Notes: generated by a model not told the origin, from the letters alone. Positions 41,601 through 50,367 are shown, numbered from the stretch's first letter. The stretch: 64,000 bases of DNA from Cryobacterium sp. (GCF_025463825.1 NZ_JAODBG010000059.1:1-64000); one strand, 5' to 3'. Made by a program: numbers and translations.

Positions 41601-42147
41601 CGAGCAGCTCACCGACCTCACCACCACCCGGACCGACCTCCTGAGCATCATCGACGACATCGACCTGAGGATGGGCGCCATCTTTGCCAGCGCCTTCGAC
41701 GACACCCAGGCGGCGTTCGCCGAGGTGTTCCCGGTGCTGTTCCCCGGCGGCAGCGGCAGCATTCGGCTCACCGACCCGGAGAACATGCTGACTACCGGTA
41801 TCGAGGTGTCGGTGAAACCGGCGGGCAAGAAGATCGAACGGCTCTCGCTGCTCTCCGGCGGCGAACGGTCACTCGCGGCGGTGGCGCTGCTCATCGCAAT
41901 TTTCAAGGCCCGGCCGAGCCCGTTCTACATCATGGACGAGGTCGAGGCCGCGCTCGACGACGCCAACCTGGGCCGGCTCCTGACCATCTTCGAGGACCTG
42001 CGGGCCACGAGCCAGCTGATCGTGATCACGCACCAGAAACGCACCATGGAGATCGCGGATGCGCTCTACGGAGTCTCGATGCGCCAGGACGGCGTGTCGG
42101 CCGTTGTGGGCCAGCGCATCGTCCGCGAGGCCGAACAGGCCTCCTGA
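38602..42147 (+). CDS. smc: Chromosome segregation protein SMC
   Basis: The 1181-aa condensin ATPase organises chromosomes together with ScpA and ScpB. Walker A is GPNGSGKSN (residues 31-39), followed by long Ala/Arg/Glu coiled coils, a hinge near residues 490-640, the ABC signature LLSGGERSLAAVALL and Walker B FYIMDEVEAALDD. The GTG at 38602 follows AAGGAAAGG. The spacer 38445-38601 contains TAGGCT and TACCGT boxes that may be its promoters. Confidence 0.96.
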   Translation: MYLKSLTLKGFKSFAQPTTFAFEPGVTCVVGPNGSGKSNVVDALAWVMGEQGVKTLRGGKMEDVIFAGTSTRGPLGRAEVTLSIDNSDGALPIEYAEVTISRTLFRNGASEYAINGRTCRLLDVQELLSDSGLGREMHVIVGQGQLDAVLRASPEERRGFIEEAAGILKHRRRKEKTVRKLEAMQANLTRLSDLAGEIRRQLKPLGQQAQVARQAQQIAATVRDARARLLADDVVVLRRALDAHGRTESERHSERLVIQEQLDHNQVRVRRLEDAQVGDAVDGARRTAFGLESGQERLRGLYTLANQRLALLGSQAEPGERAGGVTPHRVAEATAEVERLRAGIATAESAWTTARTAAASVRRDLDAADEEISAQSALVSRHDLRVAQLAGEADTAASRLAAVRGEVLRQHGALDAARDRLAAALAQLADLDDHEDAEAIEVDLAGVADRAEAQVVQAGAEIDGLRELLHGHEREREALAARTGALSLALGQKDGSSGLIDAGLPGVRGLVAEGMSVQPGFERAIAAALGSLADAVAADDRDAAVAAVRHAEALDLGRVELVLTGVAGEAAPARSGLSGAVAASTVVDAPAGVLALLAGTIIVADLAAAVAASDARAASASGESGLPSIIVTRAGDVLTACSLRGGAGAPPSKLELVTERDTAEHRLGEVTSLIERVAGDLGERRGLLATVREQATSAQAALRERRSLQAARTDRRNRLTVQADAASAEFDRLSAAADLAAAGVAEAEGAAAASAAALDTARSQPRPILDVSARDSLFAELERARETEIEARLQVDTAKERLRVGQGRVITLTRQLEADQAEADAAARRAVLRRRQVAAASAVADALPPVLTSVDAAVAESRQRLAAAEAQRASQNAELSALRRADSDLRTRLQAITENVHGLELAIYEKKLQVSALLERAASELGLVEDVLVSEYGPDQPVPAEDETGATDATVTRRYDRAAQQARLAAAERSYARLGRINPLALEEFAALEQRHKFLTEQLTDLTTTRTDLLSIIDDIDLRMGAIFASAFDDTQAAFAEVFPVLFPGGSGSIRLTDPENMLTTGIEVSVKPAGKKIERLSLLSGGERSLAAVALLIAIFKARPSPFYIMDEVEAALDDANLGRLLTIFEDLRATSQLIVITHQKRTMEIADALYGVSMRQDGVSAVVGQRIVREAEQAS

Positions 42148-42201
42148 GGTGCCGGGTTCGGCAACCGGTGTTCGGCACCGGCCGGTTGCAGCGCAGACGG
42201 C

Positions 42202-43671
42202 TCAGTCCAGTGCGGAGGTCGCACCGCCGCCGGGCTGCGAACCGCCGGGCGTTGTGCCACCGGGCAGTACTCCACTCGGCAACGGCCGGTTGCTGCGAAA
42301 CAGGTTCTCCGGGTCCACCCGGCGCTTGAGGCCGGCCAGGCGGTCCAATTCCGCCGGGGTGAAGGCGCTGCCCAGATCCTGGCCGCTCGTGAGCATCGAC
42401 GGGACAACCCGCGGAACACCGACGGCTTGAACCGTGTCGTCCAACGGCTGGAAGAGCAGATGGCGATCCGAGGCGGGCGGCTGCGGAGCGCCCGGCGGCA
42501 GGATCGCCGCCGCGAAGAGCAGAAAACCGGCGTCGAGGTGGCCGACCAGTCCGTCGTCGCCCACGGTGGCATCGCCGATCATCCCTCCCAGCGGGCGCAG
42601 CTGCAGCATGGTGAGCCCGGCGTAGCTCGCGGTGTGGAAACCCTCGACAAGCGACGCGATCGTGGCAGGGTCGAGGTCGCTGACGGTCCGCGACCAGTCA
42701 AGCGATCTCGAGGGCTCCTGCGGTTCCCCGGACACGTCACCCAGGTGGCTGATCGGGAAGGTGCCGCACAGATTGGCGATGACCGGCGCGATCGACAGGA
42801 GCGGCGCCAGGAGATCCTCCCCGGCGTCCGCCGGCCCCACGAAGACCGCATCCACCTGGGTGAAGCTGCGGCCGCGGAGGAGTTGGGGCACCCCCTCGAC
42901 GTCGGGCAGATTGATCAGGCCCAGGAACAGGCTCAACTCCGGCGGCGCATCCAGCAGGATCTCGGCGGCGGCGCCGAAGACAACTTCGGCCGCCTCCGCA
43001 GGGAACAGGATCTTGCCGCCGAAGAGCTCCGGCGCCGGATACAGGTCGACTTCGAGGGTGGTCACCACACCGAACAGCCCGCCGGCGCCACGCACGGCCC
43101 AGAGCAACTCCGCGTCGCTGTCCCTGGTGACCCGGCGCAGCGCCCCGGTGGCATCGACGAGTTCGACAGCCCGAATCGAGTGGGCCGCGAGCCCCTTCCA
43201 CCGGCTGAACCAGGAATGCCCGCCGGACAGCAGAAAGCCGGCGACGCTCACGTCGGGGTTGCTGCCGGCCAGGGCAACCAGGCCGGTGCCGTCGAGGCGG
43301 TTCAGCAGCGTGCCCCACGGCACCCCGGCGCCGACGCGCGCGAACCGGGCGACGACGTTCACGGTGACCTCGTCGAAGGCGGTGGTGCGCACGAGGATCC
43401 GGCCGACGAGGTCATCGCTGGCACCGTGCCCCCTGGGTTGCACGGTCACACCCAGGCCGGCCTCCCGTGCGGCGACGATGACTTTCCGGAGGTCCCGGAC
43501 GGACCTCGGCCGCACGACGGCGCTCGGCCGCTGGTCGACGGCGAGATTCCAGGCTGCGCGGGCGGCATCCCAGCCCGGATCGTCGGGCAACACGATCGTG
43601 CCCTCCAGCGTTTCGGACAGGGCCGTCAGGACCTGGTGGGGGCCGGACGTCGAAGCAGGAGTGGGGCTCAT
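42202..43671 (-). CDS. FAD-linked oxidoreductase (BBE type)
   Basis: The 489-aa protein has a PCMH-type FAD-binding domain (SAVVRPRSVRDLRKVI, then VQPRGHGAS with the His that may carry FAD covalently, and LSGGHSWFSR) and a C-terminal berberine-bridge-like end RVDPENLFRSN. It probably oxidises an alcohol or sugar-like substrate; none is identifiable. ATG 43671 is chosen for its GAAAGGA ribosome site; the upstream 55 codons are shadow. It sits antisense between smc and ftsY. Confidence 0.87.
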   Translation of the reverse strand: MSPTPASTSGPHQVLTALSETLEGTIVLPDDPGWDAARAAWNLAVDQRPSAVVRPRSVRDLRKVIVAAREAGLGVTVQPRGHGASDDLVGRILVRTTAFDEVTVNVVARFARVGAGVPWGTLLNRLDGTGLVALAGSNPDVSVAGFLLSGGHSWFSRWKGLAAHSIRAVELVDATGALRRVTRDSDAELLWAVRGAGGLFGVVTTLEVDLYPAPELFGGKILFPAEAAEVVFGAAAEILLDAPPELSLFLGLINLPDVEGVPQLLRGRSFTQVDAVFVGPADAGEDLLAPLLSIAPVIANLCGTFPISHLGDVSGEPQEPSRSLDWSRTVSDLDPATIASLVEGFHTASYAGLTMLQLRPLGGMIGDATVGDDGLVGHLDAGFLLFAAAILPPGAPQPPASDRHLLFQPLDDTVQAVGVPRVVPSMLTSGQDLGSAFTPAELDRLAGLKRRVDPENLFRSNRPLPSGVLPGGTTPGGSQPGGGATSALD

Positions 43672-43835
43672 GACGGTCCTTTCGCGAGGGGCGCGGCCCG
43701 GCCGCGCTGCGACTACCGTGACGATACCCAGCACCGGCCGGATCCCGCGACCCCTCCGGTGGTCGGAGTGACGAACACGCCGCGGCCGCTTGGGTGGAAG
43801 TCGTCGTGCCGCGGTCCGCCCGGCCGGTCGAGCCA

Positions 43836-43841
43836 TAGGCT
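43836..43841 (+). promoter_or_regulatory. -10 box of ftsY
   Basis: TAGGCT ends 6 bases before the ftsY ATG at 43848, so the mRNA is likely leaderless. Confidence 0.55.
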
Positions 43842-43847
43842 AGGGGC

Positions 43848-44723
43848 ATGGCAGAACGCACCCCGTGGTCCCTCTCCGGCGCATTGCGCGGAGTATTCGC
43901 GAAGAAGACGATCGACGCAGATACCTGGGATGACCTCGAGGACTCGCTCATCACGGCCGACTTCGGACCGGACATCACCGACGCGATCGTCACCGAGCTG
44001 CGGGCGAAGGTGGCCAGGTACAGCACCACGGACCCCAAGGACCTGCACCGGATGCTCCGTGAGGGCATCGAGGAACGCCTGTCGAAGCTGGACCCCACCC
44101 TGAACCTCAGCGCCCGGCCCGCCGTGGTGCTCGTCGTGGGTGTCAACGGGGTCGGCAAGACCACCACCATCGGCAAGTTCGCCAAGTTCCTGCGTGTCTA
44201 CGACCGCAGCGTGCTGATCGGCGCCGCGGACACCTTCCGGGCAGCCGCCGTCGAACAGCTGGCCACCTGGGCCGAGCGGGCCGGCGCCGACATCGTGAAG
44301 CCGCAGGCGCAGGGCCAGGATCCCGCGTCGGTGGCCTTCCAGACCGTTGAACGGGCCATCAACACGGGCACCGAAATCGTCATCATCGACACCGCGGGCC
44401 GGCTGCAGACCAAGGGCGGCCTGATGGACGAACTCACCAAGATCCGCCGGGTCATCGAGAAGCAGACCGCGATCTCGGAGGTGCTGCTGGTGCTGGACGC
44501 CACGACCGGGCAGAACGGCCTCGCCCAGGCCGAGGCGTTCATCGAGCACGCCGGGGTCACCGGCCTGGTGCTGACCAAGCTCGACGGGTCGGCCAAGGGC
44601 GGGTTCGTCCTGGCGGTCCAGGAGAAGACCGGCATTCCCATCAAACTCGTCGGGCAGGGTGAGGGCATCAACGACCTCACCGGCTTCACCCCGCACGTCT
44701 TCGCACAAAAACTCGTCGGATAG
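43848..44723 (+). CDS. ftsY: Signal recognition particle receptor FtsY
   Basis: FtsY is the membrane receptor GTPase for SRP (Ffh is encoded at 47.9 kb). The 291-aa protein is a bare NG domain with G1 GVNGVGKTTT, G2 DTFRAAAVEQL, G3 DTAGRLQTK and G4 TKLDGSAKGG. The acidic A domain of the E. coli protein is missing, as in many actinobacteria, so membrane binding must rely on the N-terminal helices. Confidence 0.95.
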   Translation: MAERTPWSLSGALRGVFAKKTIDADTWDDLEDSLITADFGPDITDAIVTELRAKVARYSTTDPKDLHRMLREGIEERLSKLDPTLNLSARPAVVLVVGVNGVGKTTTIGKFAKFLRVYDRSVLIGAADTFRAAAVEQLATWAERAGADIVKPQAQGQDPASVAFQTVERAINTGTEIVIIDTAGRLQTKGGLMDELTKIRRVIEKQTAISEVLLVLDATTGQNGLAQAEAFIEHAGVTGLVLTKLDGSAKGGFVLAVQEKTGIPIKLVGQGEGINDLTGFTPHVFAQKLVG

Positions 44724-44731
44724 GACGTCCC

Positions 44732-45238
44732 ATGACCATCGAACACGATTTCTTCGGCATTCTCGGCAGCGACGACGACAGCGGTGACGTGTACTGGTCC
44801 GACACCGCCGAACTGGGCGACCAGAACATCGAGATCGACGTCAGTTCCCCCGATGAGGAATCGGTGTCCGCCGAGGCCTTGGACATCGTCGCCGCGATGA
44901 TCAATGCCCTGGAAGACCTGGACTCGCAGGCCCGGGAATCGCTCGTCGCCGACCTGAGCGCCGAGGTCTCCGTGACGAGCCAGTTCATCCTCGCCCAGTT
45001 CGAGGAACTCGACGGTGAGGTGCTCGAGGACGCCCTCATCTGGGACTCCGGCGACAAGCAGATCGACTTCCTGCGCTCCATCCAGTTGCAGCGCATCGGG
45101 TTCCACCCGCACCACATCGGAAGCGACCAGCACTTCGCCGTGCTCGACTACTCGATCAGCCCGCACGAGACGGACGCCCTGCTCGTGGTCACCCTTGACG
45201 TGCACGGCGACACGATCGTCATCGCCGCCGACAGCTGA
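44732..45238 (+). CDS. DUF2004-like hypothetical protein
   Basis: The 168-aa acidic, soluble protein (opening MTIEHDFFGIL) resembles the DUF2004 family, which has no known function. The Asp/Glu-rich composition and lack of signal or membrane segments suggest a cytoplasmic protein. It starts 8 bases after ftsY and is probably in its transcript. Confidence 0.7.
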   Translation: MTIEHDFFGILGSDDDSGDVYWSDTAELGDQNIEIDVSSPDEESVSAEALDIVAAMINALEDLDSQARESLVADLSAEVSVTSQFILAQFEELDGEVLEDALIWDSGDKQIDFLRSIQLQRIGFHPHHIGSDQHFAVLDYSISPHETDALLVVTLDVHGDTIVIAADS

Positions 45239-45283
45239 CCCCGGCGCGCCCACGACGGCAGCGCCGACGCCCCACCCACGAGA

Positions 45284-45309
45284 AGGCCCCCGGATTTCTC
45301 CGGGGGCCT
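45284..45309 (+). terminator. Terminator of the ftsY unit
   Basis: AGGCCCCCGG and CCGGGGGCCT form a perfect 10-bp stem around ATTTCT, 45 bases after the stop codon and 21 bases before the remnant end of the converging MFS gene. Confidence 0.8.
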
Positions 45310-45330
45310 GTCCAGTGCGGCGAGCCACTA

Positions 45331-46772
45331 TCAGCCCAGGTGCACGGCCGCTTCCTTACCCAGCAGGTCCTCGGCACGCGGGCGCACCATGACCTACGCC
45401 ACCGGAGCGGCCAGGAACACGCCGACCGCGGCCCAGAAGAACGCGGCCTGGTAGCCGTCGACGAACGCCTGCAGCTGCGCGACGGGGGTGCCGTCGCCGC
45501 CGGCGAGGGAGGCGGCGACCGCCGACGTGTAGAGCACGGTGAACACCGCGGAACCGATCGACCCGCCGATCTGCTGCACCGCGGTGACGGCGGCGCTGGC
45601 CGCGCCGGCGTCATGCGCATCGATCCCGGCGAAATCGACGTTCTGCAACGGCACGAAGATCATGGCCAGGCCCAGCCCCATCAGGAGCAGTCCGGGCAGC
45701 ACCTCGACGGCGTAGCTGCCGCCGACGGTGATGCGCGACAGGTACAGGAGCCCGGCCGCGACGGCAACGGGTCCGACGGTCATCGGCAGGGAGGCCAGCC
45801 CGGACTCCAGGGGCGAGAAACCCAGCACGATCTGCAGGTGGAAGGTCAGGAATAGCAGGCCGCCGAGCAGGGCGGCACCGGTCAGCGTTCCGGTGATGAA
45901 CGCGCCGCCGCGCACCTTGTCGGCCAGGATCCGCAAGGGCAGCAGCGGGTGGTTCGAGCGGCTCTCCACGAGCACGAAGAGGGCGAGCATCAGGACGCCC
46001 AGCGGGATGAAGACGAGCACCTGCCACGACGACCAGCCGTTCTCGGCCTGGGCGAAGCCGAAGACCAGCGACCCGAGTCCGAGGGCGACGAGGATGGCGC
46101 CGGGCACGTCGTAACGGGTGTTGCCGTGTGCCTTGCTCTCCTTGATGATCGGGACGGCGGCCGCGATCGCGACGATGGCGATCGGCACGTTCACGAGGAG
46201 GCACCAGCGCCAGCTGGCGTACTCGGTGAGCACGCCGCCGAGCACCAGTCCCACCGCGGCGCCACCACCGGCGATCGCGCCCTAGACCGAGAACGCCTTG
46301 ATGCGGTCCTTGCCGCCGGGGAAGTTCACGGTCAACAGCGCCAACGAGGCGGGCGCGAGGAGCGCGGTGAACAGGCCCTGCAGGCCGCGGGCGGCGAGGA
46401 GCTCCCAGGTGCTCTGCGCCATGCCGCCGACAGTGGACGCTACGGCGAAACCGGCCGTACCGACGATGAAGGAGCGTTTGCGGCCCCAGTAGTCGGCGAT
46501 CCGGCCGCCGAGCAGGAGCAGGGCGCCGAAGACCAGTGCATAGAGGGTGACGACCCAGGTGCGGTCGCCGTCGCTCATGCCGAGGTCGGACTGGGCGTGG
46601 GGGAGCGCGATGTTGACGATGGTGCCGTCGAGCACGACGGTGAGCTGGGCGAGGGCGACGATGGCGGGCAGCCACCACCGGCGCGGGTTGTAGGCTTCGG
46701 CCGCGGGGGAAAGGACTCGGGGACTGACGGGGTGGAAACCGGAAGGACGCCGGTCGCGCTCGTCTTTAACAT
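45331..46772 (-). pseudogene. Decayed MFS (DHA2/EmrB-type) drug exporter
   Basis: The remnant encodes a 14-TM-type major facilitator, with VLDGTIVNIALP (motif typical of DHA2), GGRIADYWGRKRSF (motif A) and GPVAVA in later helices. Three lesions are visible. The natural ATG at 46772 is out of frame with helix 1 and is joined to it only if one base is restored in the C-run at 46705-46709. An in-frame TAG lies at 46282-46284 (FSV*GAIAGG). A second TAG lies at 45394-45396, and the frame then runs 20 codons to TGA. The neighbouring TetR gene is intact. Sequencing error for all three is unlikely but not excluded. Confidence 0.8.
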
Positions 46773-46779
46773 GCCGAGA

Positions 46780-46814
46780 ACTCTACCAAACGAACTAGTT
46801 CGTTTTGATACACT
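46780..46814. promoter_or_regulatory. TetR operator and divergent promoters
   Basis: AAACGAACTAGTTCGTTT (46788-46805) is an 18-bp perfect palindrome. It is flanked by the -10 box of the exporter remnant (TAGAGT, complement of 46780-46785, 7 bases from its ATG) and that of tetR (TACACT, 46809-46814, 7 bases from its ATG). A repressor bound here would block both promoters. Confidence 0.75.
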
Positions 46815-46821
46815 CGCGGCC

Positions 46822-47439
46822 ATGGATACCGCCGATCTCCCCACCGGAGCGCCCCCGAAGGACCTGGAACCCACCCGCCAGCGCATCCTCGAGGCGGCCA
46901 GGGCCGAATTCGCAGCGTTCGGCCTCGCCGGCGCCCGCATCGACCGGATCGCCCGGAACGCATCCGCGAGCAAGGAACGCCTCTACACCTATTACCGCAA
47001 GAAGGAGGAGCTCTTCAGCGCGGTGCTGGAGCTCAATCTGACCGAGTTCGCCGCGGCCGTCGCCCACCAGGGAGCGGACCTGGCCGAGTTCGCGGGCATC
47101 CTGTACGACCATTCCGTCGCGCATCCCGAGCACTTGCGAATCATCGACTGGGCACGCCTGGAGCGCCAGGAGGCGAGCGACCCGCCCAACGCGCTGGTCG
47201 ACACGTTCCACGCCGAACAGGTCAGGGGAATCCTGTCCCTCCAGGCGGCCGGCAGCGTCGATCGTGCCTGGGCCGCCGACCACCTCAGCGCGCTGGTCTT
47301 CGGAATCGTCTCCTGCTGGGTCCACGAGCCGGCGTCGGCGTTCTCCCCCCAGCCTGCGTCCGGCGGCGCCGTGATCGCCGCCCGCCGCGCGAGTGTGGTG
47401 CGCGCCGTCCGGCGACTGATCGAACCGGCGGCCGGTTAA
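46822..47439 (+). CDS. TetR-family transcriptional regulator
   Basis: The 205-aa protein has an N-terminal helix-turn-helix (RQRILEAARAEFAAFGLAGARIDRIARNASASKERLYTYY compresses the usual pattern, residues about 18-60) and a ligand-binding helical C-terminus with a TetR_C-like segment. It is divergent from the exporter remnant and should repress it and itself through the palindrome between them. The start ATG 46822 is fixed by the leaderless promoter. Confidence 0.9.
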   Translation: MDTADLPTGAPPKDLEPTRQRILEAARAEFAAFGLAGARIDRIARNASASKERLYTYYRKKEELFSAVLELNLTEFAAAVAHQGADLAEFAGILYDHSVAHPEHLRIIDWARLERQEASDPPNALVDTFHAEQVRGILSLQAAGSVDRAWAADHLSALVFGIVSCWVHEPASAFSPQPASGGAVIAARRASVVRAVRRLIEPAAG

Positions 47440-47454
47440 CCGACGGCTCGGCCG

Positions 47455-47766
47455 CTACGGGATGGCGCCCTTGGCGGGGTCTCCCAGCGGCACGTTCTCG
47501 AGCACGCTCACCTCCGCCGGGCCGGTCACATGCCCGGCAAGCAGCGCGTTGAGCTCGCCGATCGGCGCGCCGGAGGAGTGCGCGGCCAGGTCGGCCCCGG
47601 TGGTCCACCGTTCGACCATGATCACTCGGGCGGCATCGTGGTGCAGGGCGTAGAGTTCGCAGCCGGCCTCCTCGTGTACCTTCGGCGCCACGATCGAGAA
47701 CGCGTCGATGACGTCCTGGTTGTGCCCGTTGAGCGGGGTGATGACGGCGACGACGACAACTGGCAT
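47455..47766 (-). CDS. Antibiotic biosynthesis monooxygenase (ABM) domain protein
   Basis: The 103-aa protein has the dimeric ferredoxin-like ABM fold (VVVVAVITPLNG, EEAGCELYALHHD, VMVERWTTGADLAAH). Relatives include YgiN-type quinol monooxygenases. A strong AAGGAG ribosome site precedes the ATG. It converges on tetR with only 15 bases between the stops. Confidence 0.85.
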   Translation of the reverse strand: MPVVVVAVITPLNGHNQDVIDAFSIVAPKVHEEAGCELYALHHDAARVIMVERWTTGADLAAHSSGAPIGELNALLAGHVTGPAEVSVLENVPLGDPAKGAIP

Positions 47767-47854
47767 TGGTTCTCCTTCAGATCACGAAGCACTCACGGTA
47801 CGCCGTTGAGTCGCCCAATCGCGGCAATGAGCAGCGATGCGTCCGCGAGCCGGT

Positions 47855-47860
47855 TAAACT
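47855..47860 (+). promoter_or_regulatory. -10 box of ffh
   Basis: TAAACT lies 9 bases before the ffh ATG at 47870; the short leader has no clear ribosome site. Confidence 0.5.
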
Positions 47861-47869
47861 AGGTTCATA

Positions 47870-49438
47870 ATGGCTACTTTTGGAAACCTCTCAGATCGCC
47901 TCGCCGAGACGTTTAAAAATCTCCGCACCAAGGGCAAGCTCAGCGCGGCGGATGTCGACGGCACCGTGCGCGAAATCCGTCGCGCCCTCCTCGACGCCGA
48001 CGTGGCGCTCGAGGTCGTCAAGGACTTCACCGGCAAGGTGCGCGAACGCGCCCTCGGTGACGAGGTCAGCAAAGCGCTGAACCCGGCCCAGCAGGTCGTG
48101 CAGATCGTCAACGAGGAACTCATCCAGATCCTCGGCGGCCAACAGCGCCGCCTCGAGTTCGCCAAGAAGCCGCCGACCATCATCATGCTGGCCGGGTTGC
48201 AGGGTGCCGGTAAGACCACCCTCGCCGGCAAGCTGGCGAAGTGGCTGGCCAAGGACGGCCACACGCCGATCCTCGTGGCCGCCGACCTGCAGCGCCCCAA
48301 CGCCGTCACCCAGCTCGAGGTCGTCGCGGCCCAGGCGGGTGTCGCGGTGTACGCCCCCGAGCCCGGCAACGGCGTCGGCAATCCGGTCAAGGTGGCCCGC
48401 GACGGCGTGAAGTTCGCCCAGCAGAAGTTGCACGACGTGGTCATCGTCGACACGGCCGGGCGTCTGGGTGTGGACGCCGAGATGATGAAGCAGGCGGCGG
48501 ACATCCGCAAGGCCATCGACCCCGACGAGGTGCTCTTCGTCATCGACGCCATGATCGGCCAGGACGCCGTGGTCACGGCCAGGGCGTTCCAGGACGGTGT
48601 CGATTTCACCGGTGTGGTGCTCTCCAAGCTGGATGGTGACGCCCGCGGTGGCGCGGCTCTGTCGGTCGCCTCCATCACCGGGCGCCCGATCATGTTCGCG
48701 TCGACCGGTGAAGGCCTGGACGACTTCGAACCTTTCCACCCCGACCGCATGGCCAGCCGCATCCTCGACCTCGGTGACATCCTCACCCTGATCGAGCAGG
48801 CGCAGGGCGCGTTCGATGAGGACGAAGCCCGCAAGATGGCGGAGAAGTTCTCCACCGACTCATTCACCCTCGACGACTTCCTCGGCCAGATGCAGCAACT
48901 TCGCAACATGGGCTCGATCAAGAAGATGATGGGCATGCTGCCCGGCGCCGGCGCCATGAAGCAGCAGCTGGACGACTTCGACGAGCGCGAGATCGTTCGT
49001 ACCGAAGCCATCATCCAGTCGATGACCAAGGCGGAGCGGGTTACCCCGAAGCTGCTCAACGGCTCTCGTCGCCTGCGCATCGCGCGAGGCTCCGGCTCCA
49101 GCGTCACCGAGGTCAACCAGCTCGTGCAGCGCTTCGAGCAGGCCGCCAAGATGATGAAGACCGTCGCGAAGGGCGGCATGCCCAATATCCCCGGCATGGG
49201 CCCGATCCCCGGCGGCATGGGCGGCAAGCGCCCCCAGGTGCAGCAGAAGAAGAAAGGCTCGAAATCGGGCAACCCGGCCAAGCGGGCCGCGGAGAACGCC
49301 GCGATCGCCTCGGGTGAGAAGCTCGGCGGCGCACCCGCAGGCGGCTCCGGGTTCGGCCTCGGCGGGGGCGCCAAGGCGCCAGCGGGCGGGCCGACGCCCG
49401 AGGAGATGGCTGCCCTGCAGAAGATGCTGGGCCGGTAG
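47870..49438 (+). CDS. ffh: Signal recognition particle protein Ffh
   Basis: Ffh binds signal peptides and 4.5S/SRP RNA and docks with FtsY. The 522-aa protein has an N domain, a G domain with AGLQGAGKTTLAGKL, DTAGRLGVD and SKLDGDARGG, and a Met-rich M domain (from about 300) with GMLPGAGAMK and GSGSSVTEVNQL. The C-terminus carries a Gly/Ala/Pro/Lys-rich tail beyond the usual end. Confidence 0.96.
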   Translation: MATFGNLSDRLAETFKNLRTKGKLSAADVDGTVREIRRALLDADVALEVVKDFTGKVRERALGDEVSKALNPAQQVVQIVNEELIQILGGQQRRLEFAKKPPTIIMLAGLQGAGKTTLAGKLAKWLAKDGHTPILVAADLQRPNAVTQLEVVAAQAGVAVYAPEPGNGVGNPVKVARDGVKFAQQKLHDVVIVDTAGRLGVDAEMMKQAADIRKAIDPDEVLFVIDAMIGQDAVVTARAFQDGVDFTGVVLSKLDGDARGGAALSVASITGRPIMFASTGEGLDDFEPFHPDRMASRILDLGDILTLIEQAQGAFDEDEARKMAEKFSTDSFTLDDFLGQMQQLRNMGSIKKMMGMLPGAGAMKQQLDDFDEREIVRTEAIIQSMTKAERVTPKLLNGSRRLRIARGSGSSVTEVNQLVQRFEQAAKMMKTVAKGGMPNIPGMGPIPGGMGGKRPQVQQKKKGSKSGNPAKRAAENAAIASGEKLGGAPAGGSGFGLGGGAKAPAGGPTPEEMAALQKMLGR

Positions 49439-49490
49439 TCCCGAGCCGCACAACGGCGCCATCGGTGCCGTGCCCGGTGCGGGCGGGGAA

Positions 49491-49496
49491 TAGGAT
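49491..49496 (+). promoter_or_regulatory. -10 box of the LLM oxidoreductase gene
   Basis: TAGGAT ends 6 bases before the ATG at 49503, another leaderless arrangement. Confidence 0.5.
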
Positions 49497-49502
49497 TCTG
49501 CA

Positions 49503-50291
49503 ATGACCTCTCCCTCCGCCCGCCCGGTGCGCCTCGGCGTACAGATTGCCCCGCAGCACGCCGACTACACCTCCATTCGCGACACCGTCTCTGCAATCGA
49601 GGCCCTCGGCGTGGACATCGCCTTCAATTGGGACCACTTCTACCCGCTTAGTGGTGACCCGGAGGGGCAGCACTTCGAGTCGTGGACGCTGCTGGCCGCG
49701 TGGGCCGAGCAGACCAGCGTCATCGAGGTGGGCGCCCTGGTGAACTGCAGCAGCTACCGCAACGCCGACCTCCAGGCCGACATGGCCCGCACGATCGACC
49801 ACATCAGCGGCGGCCGCTTCATCTTCGGCACCGGCTCCGGTTGGTTCGAGCGCGACTACGACGAGTACGGGTTCGATTTCGGTACCGCCGGCACCCGCCT
49901 GGACGCCCTGGCCGACGACCTGCCCAGGGTCGAGGCCCGCTGGGCCAAGCTCAACCCCGCACCCGTCCGGGACATCCCCGTGCTGATCGGCGGCGGTGGC
50001 GAGAAGAAGACCCTGCGCATCGTGGCGAAGCACGCCGACATCTGGCACTCGTTCTCGACACCGGACGTGCTTGTCCACAAGCTCGGGGTGCTCGGCACCT
50101 GGTGCGACACCGTGGGCCGCGACATCACCGAGATCGAGATCTCCACCGAGCTTCGCGGCAAGACCACCGAGGAGGCCGACGAACTCTACGAGCTCGGCAC
50201 CACCCTGTTCACGCTGGGCATCTCCGGGCCCGCCCACGACCTCTCTCCGGTAGAAGACTGGCTCGCCTGGCGAGACGCCAAAAACGCCTGA
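49503..50291 (+). CDS. LLM-class F420-dependent oxidoreductase
   Basis: The 262-aa protein has the luciferase-like TIM-barrel fold with VDIAFNWDHFYPL, the RTIDHISGGRFIFGTGSGW segment and IPVLIGGGGEKKTLRIVAKHAD. This subfamily in actinobacteria uses F420 rather than FMN; that cofactor choice is from the family, not visible here. Substrate unknown. Confidence 0.87.
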   Translation: MTSPSARPVRLGVQIAPQHADYTSIRDTVSAIEALGVDIAFNWDHFYPLSGDPEGQHFESWTLLAAWAEQTSVIEVGALVNCSSYRNADLQADMARTIDHISGGRFIFGTGSGWFERDYDEYGFDFGTAGTRLDALADDLPRVEARWAKLNPAPVRDIPVLIGGGGEKKTLRIVAKHADIWHSFSTPDVLVHKLGVLGTWCDTVGRDITEIEISTELRGKTTEEADELYELGTTLFTLGISGPAHDLSPVEDWLAWRDAKNA

Positions 50292-50316
50292 TCCGTCTAC
50301 GCGAGAGCGGGGAAAC

Positions 50317-50341
50317 GGTTGCTTCCCGGGTGGGAGGCAAC
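50317..50341. terminator. Hairpin between convergent LLM and ligase genes
   Basis: GTTGCTTCCC pairs with GGGAGGCAAC (one G-T) around a 4-base loop (GGGT), 27 bases after the LLM stop and 27 bases from the stop of the converging gene. Confidence 0.6.
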
Positions 50342-50367
50342 AGTTACGCCGCTTTCGAGGGCTGGAT

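Noticed and set aside
43848-44723. ftsY as a truncated gene because the A domain is missing
   Set aside because: Short FtsY proteins with only the NG domain are normal in actinobacteria, and a leaderless promoter fits the start.
46575-46973. 132-aa minus-strand ORF over the tetR/MFS spacer
   Set aside because: Only the part from ATG 46772 is meaningful, as the frameshifted N-terminus of the MFS pseudogene; the rest is shadow of tetR.
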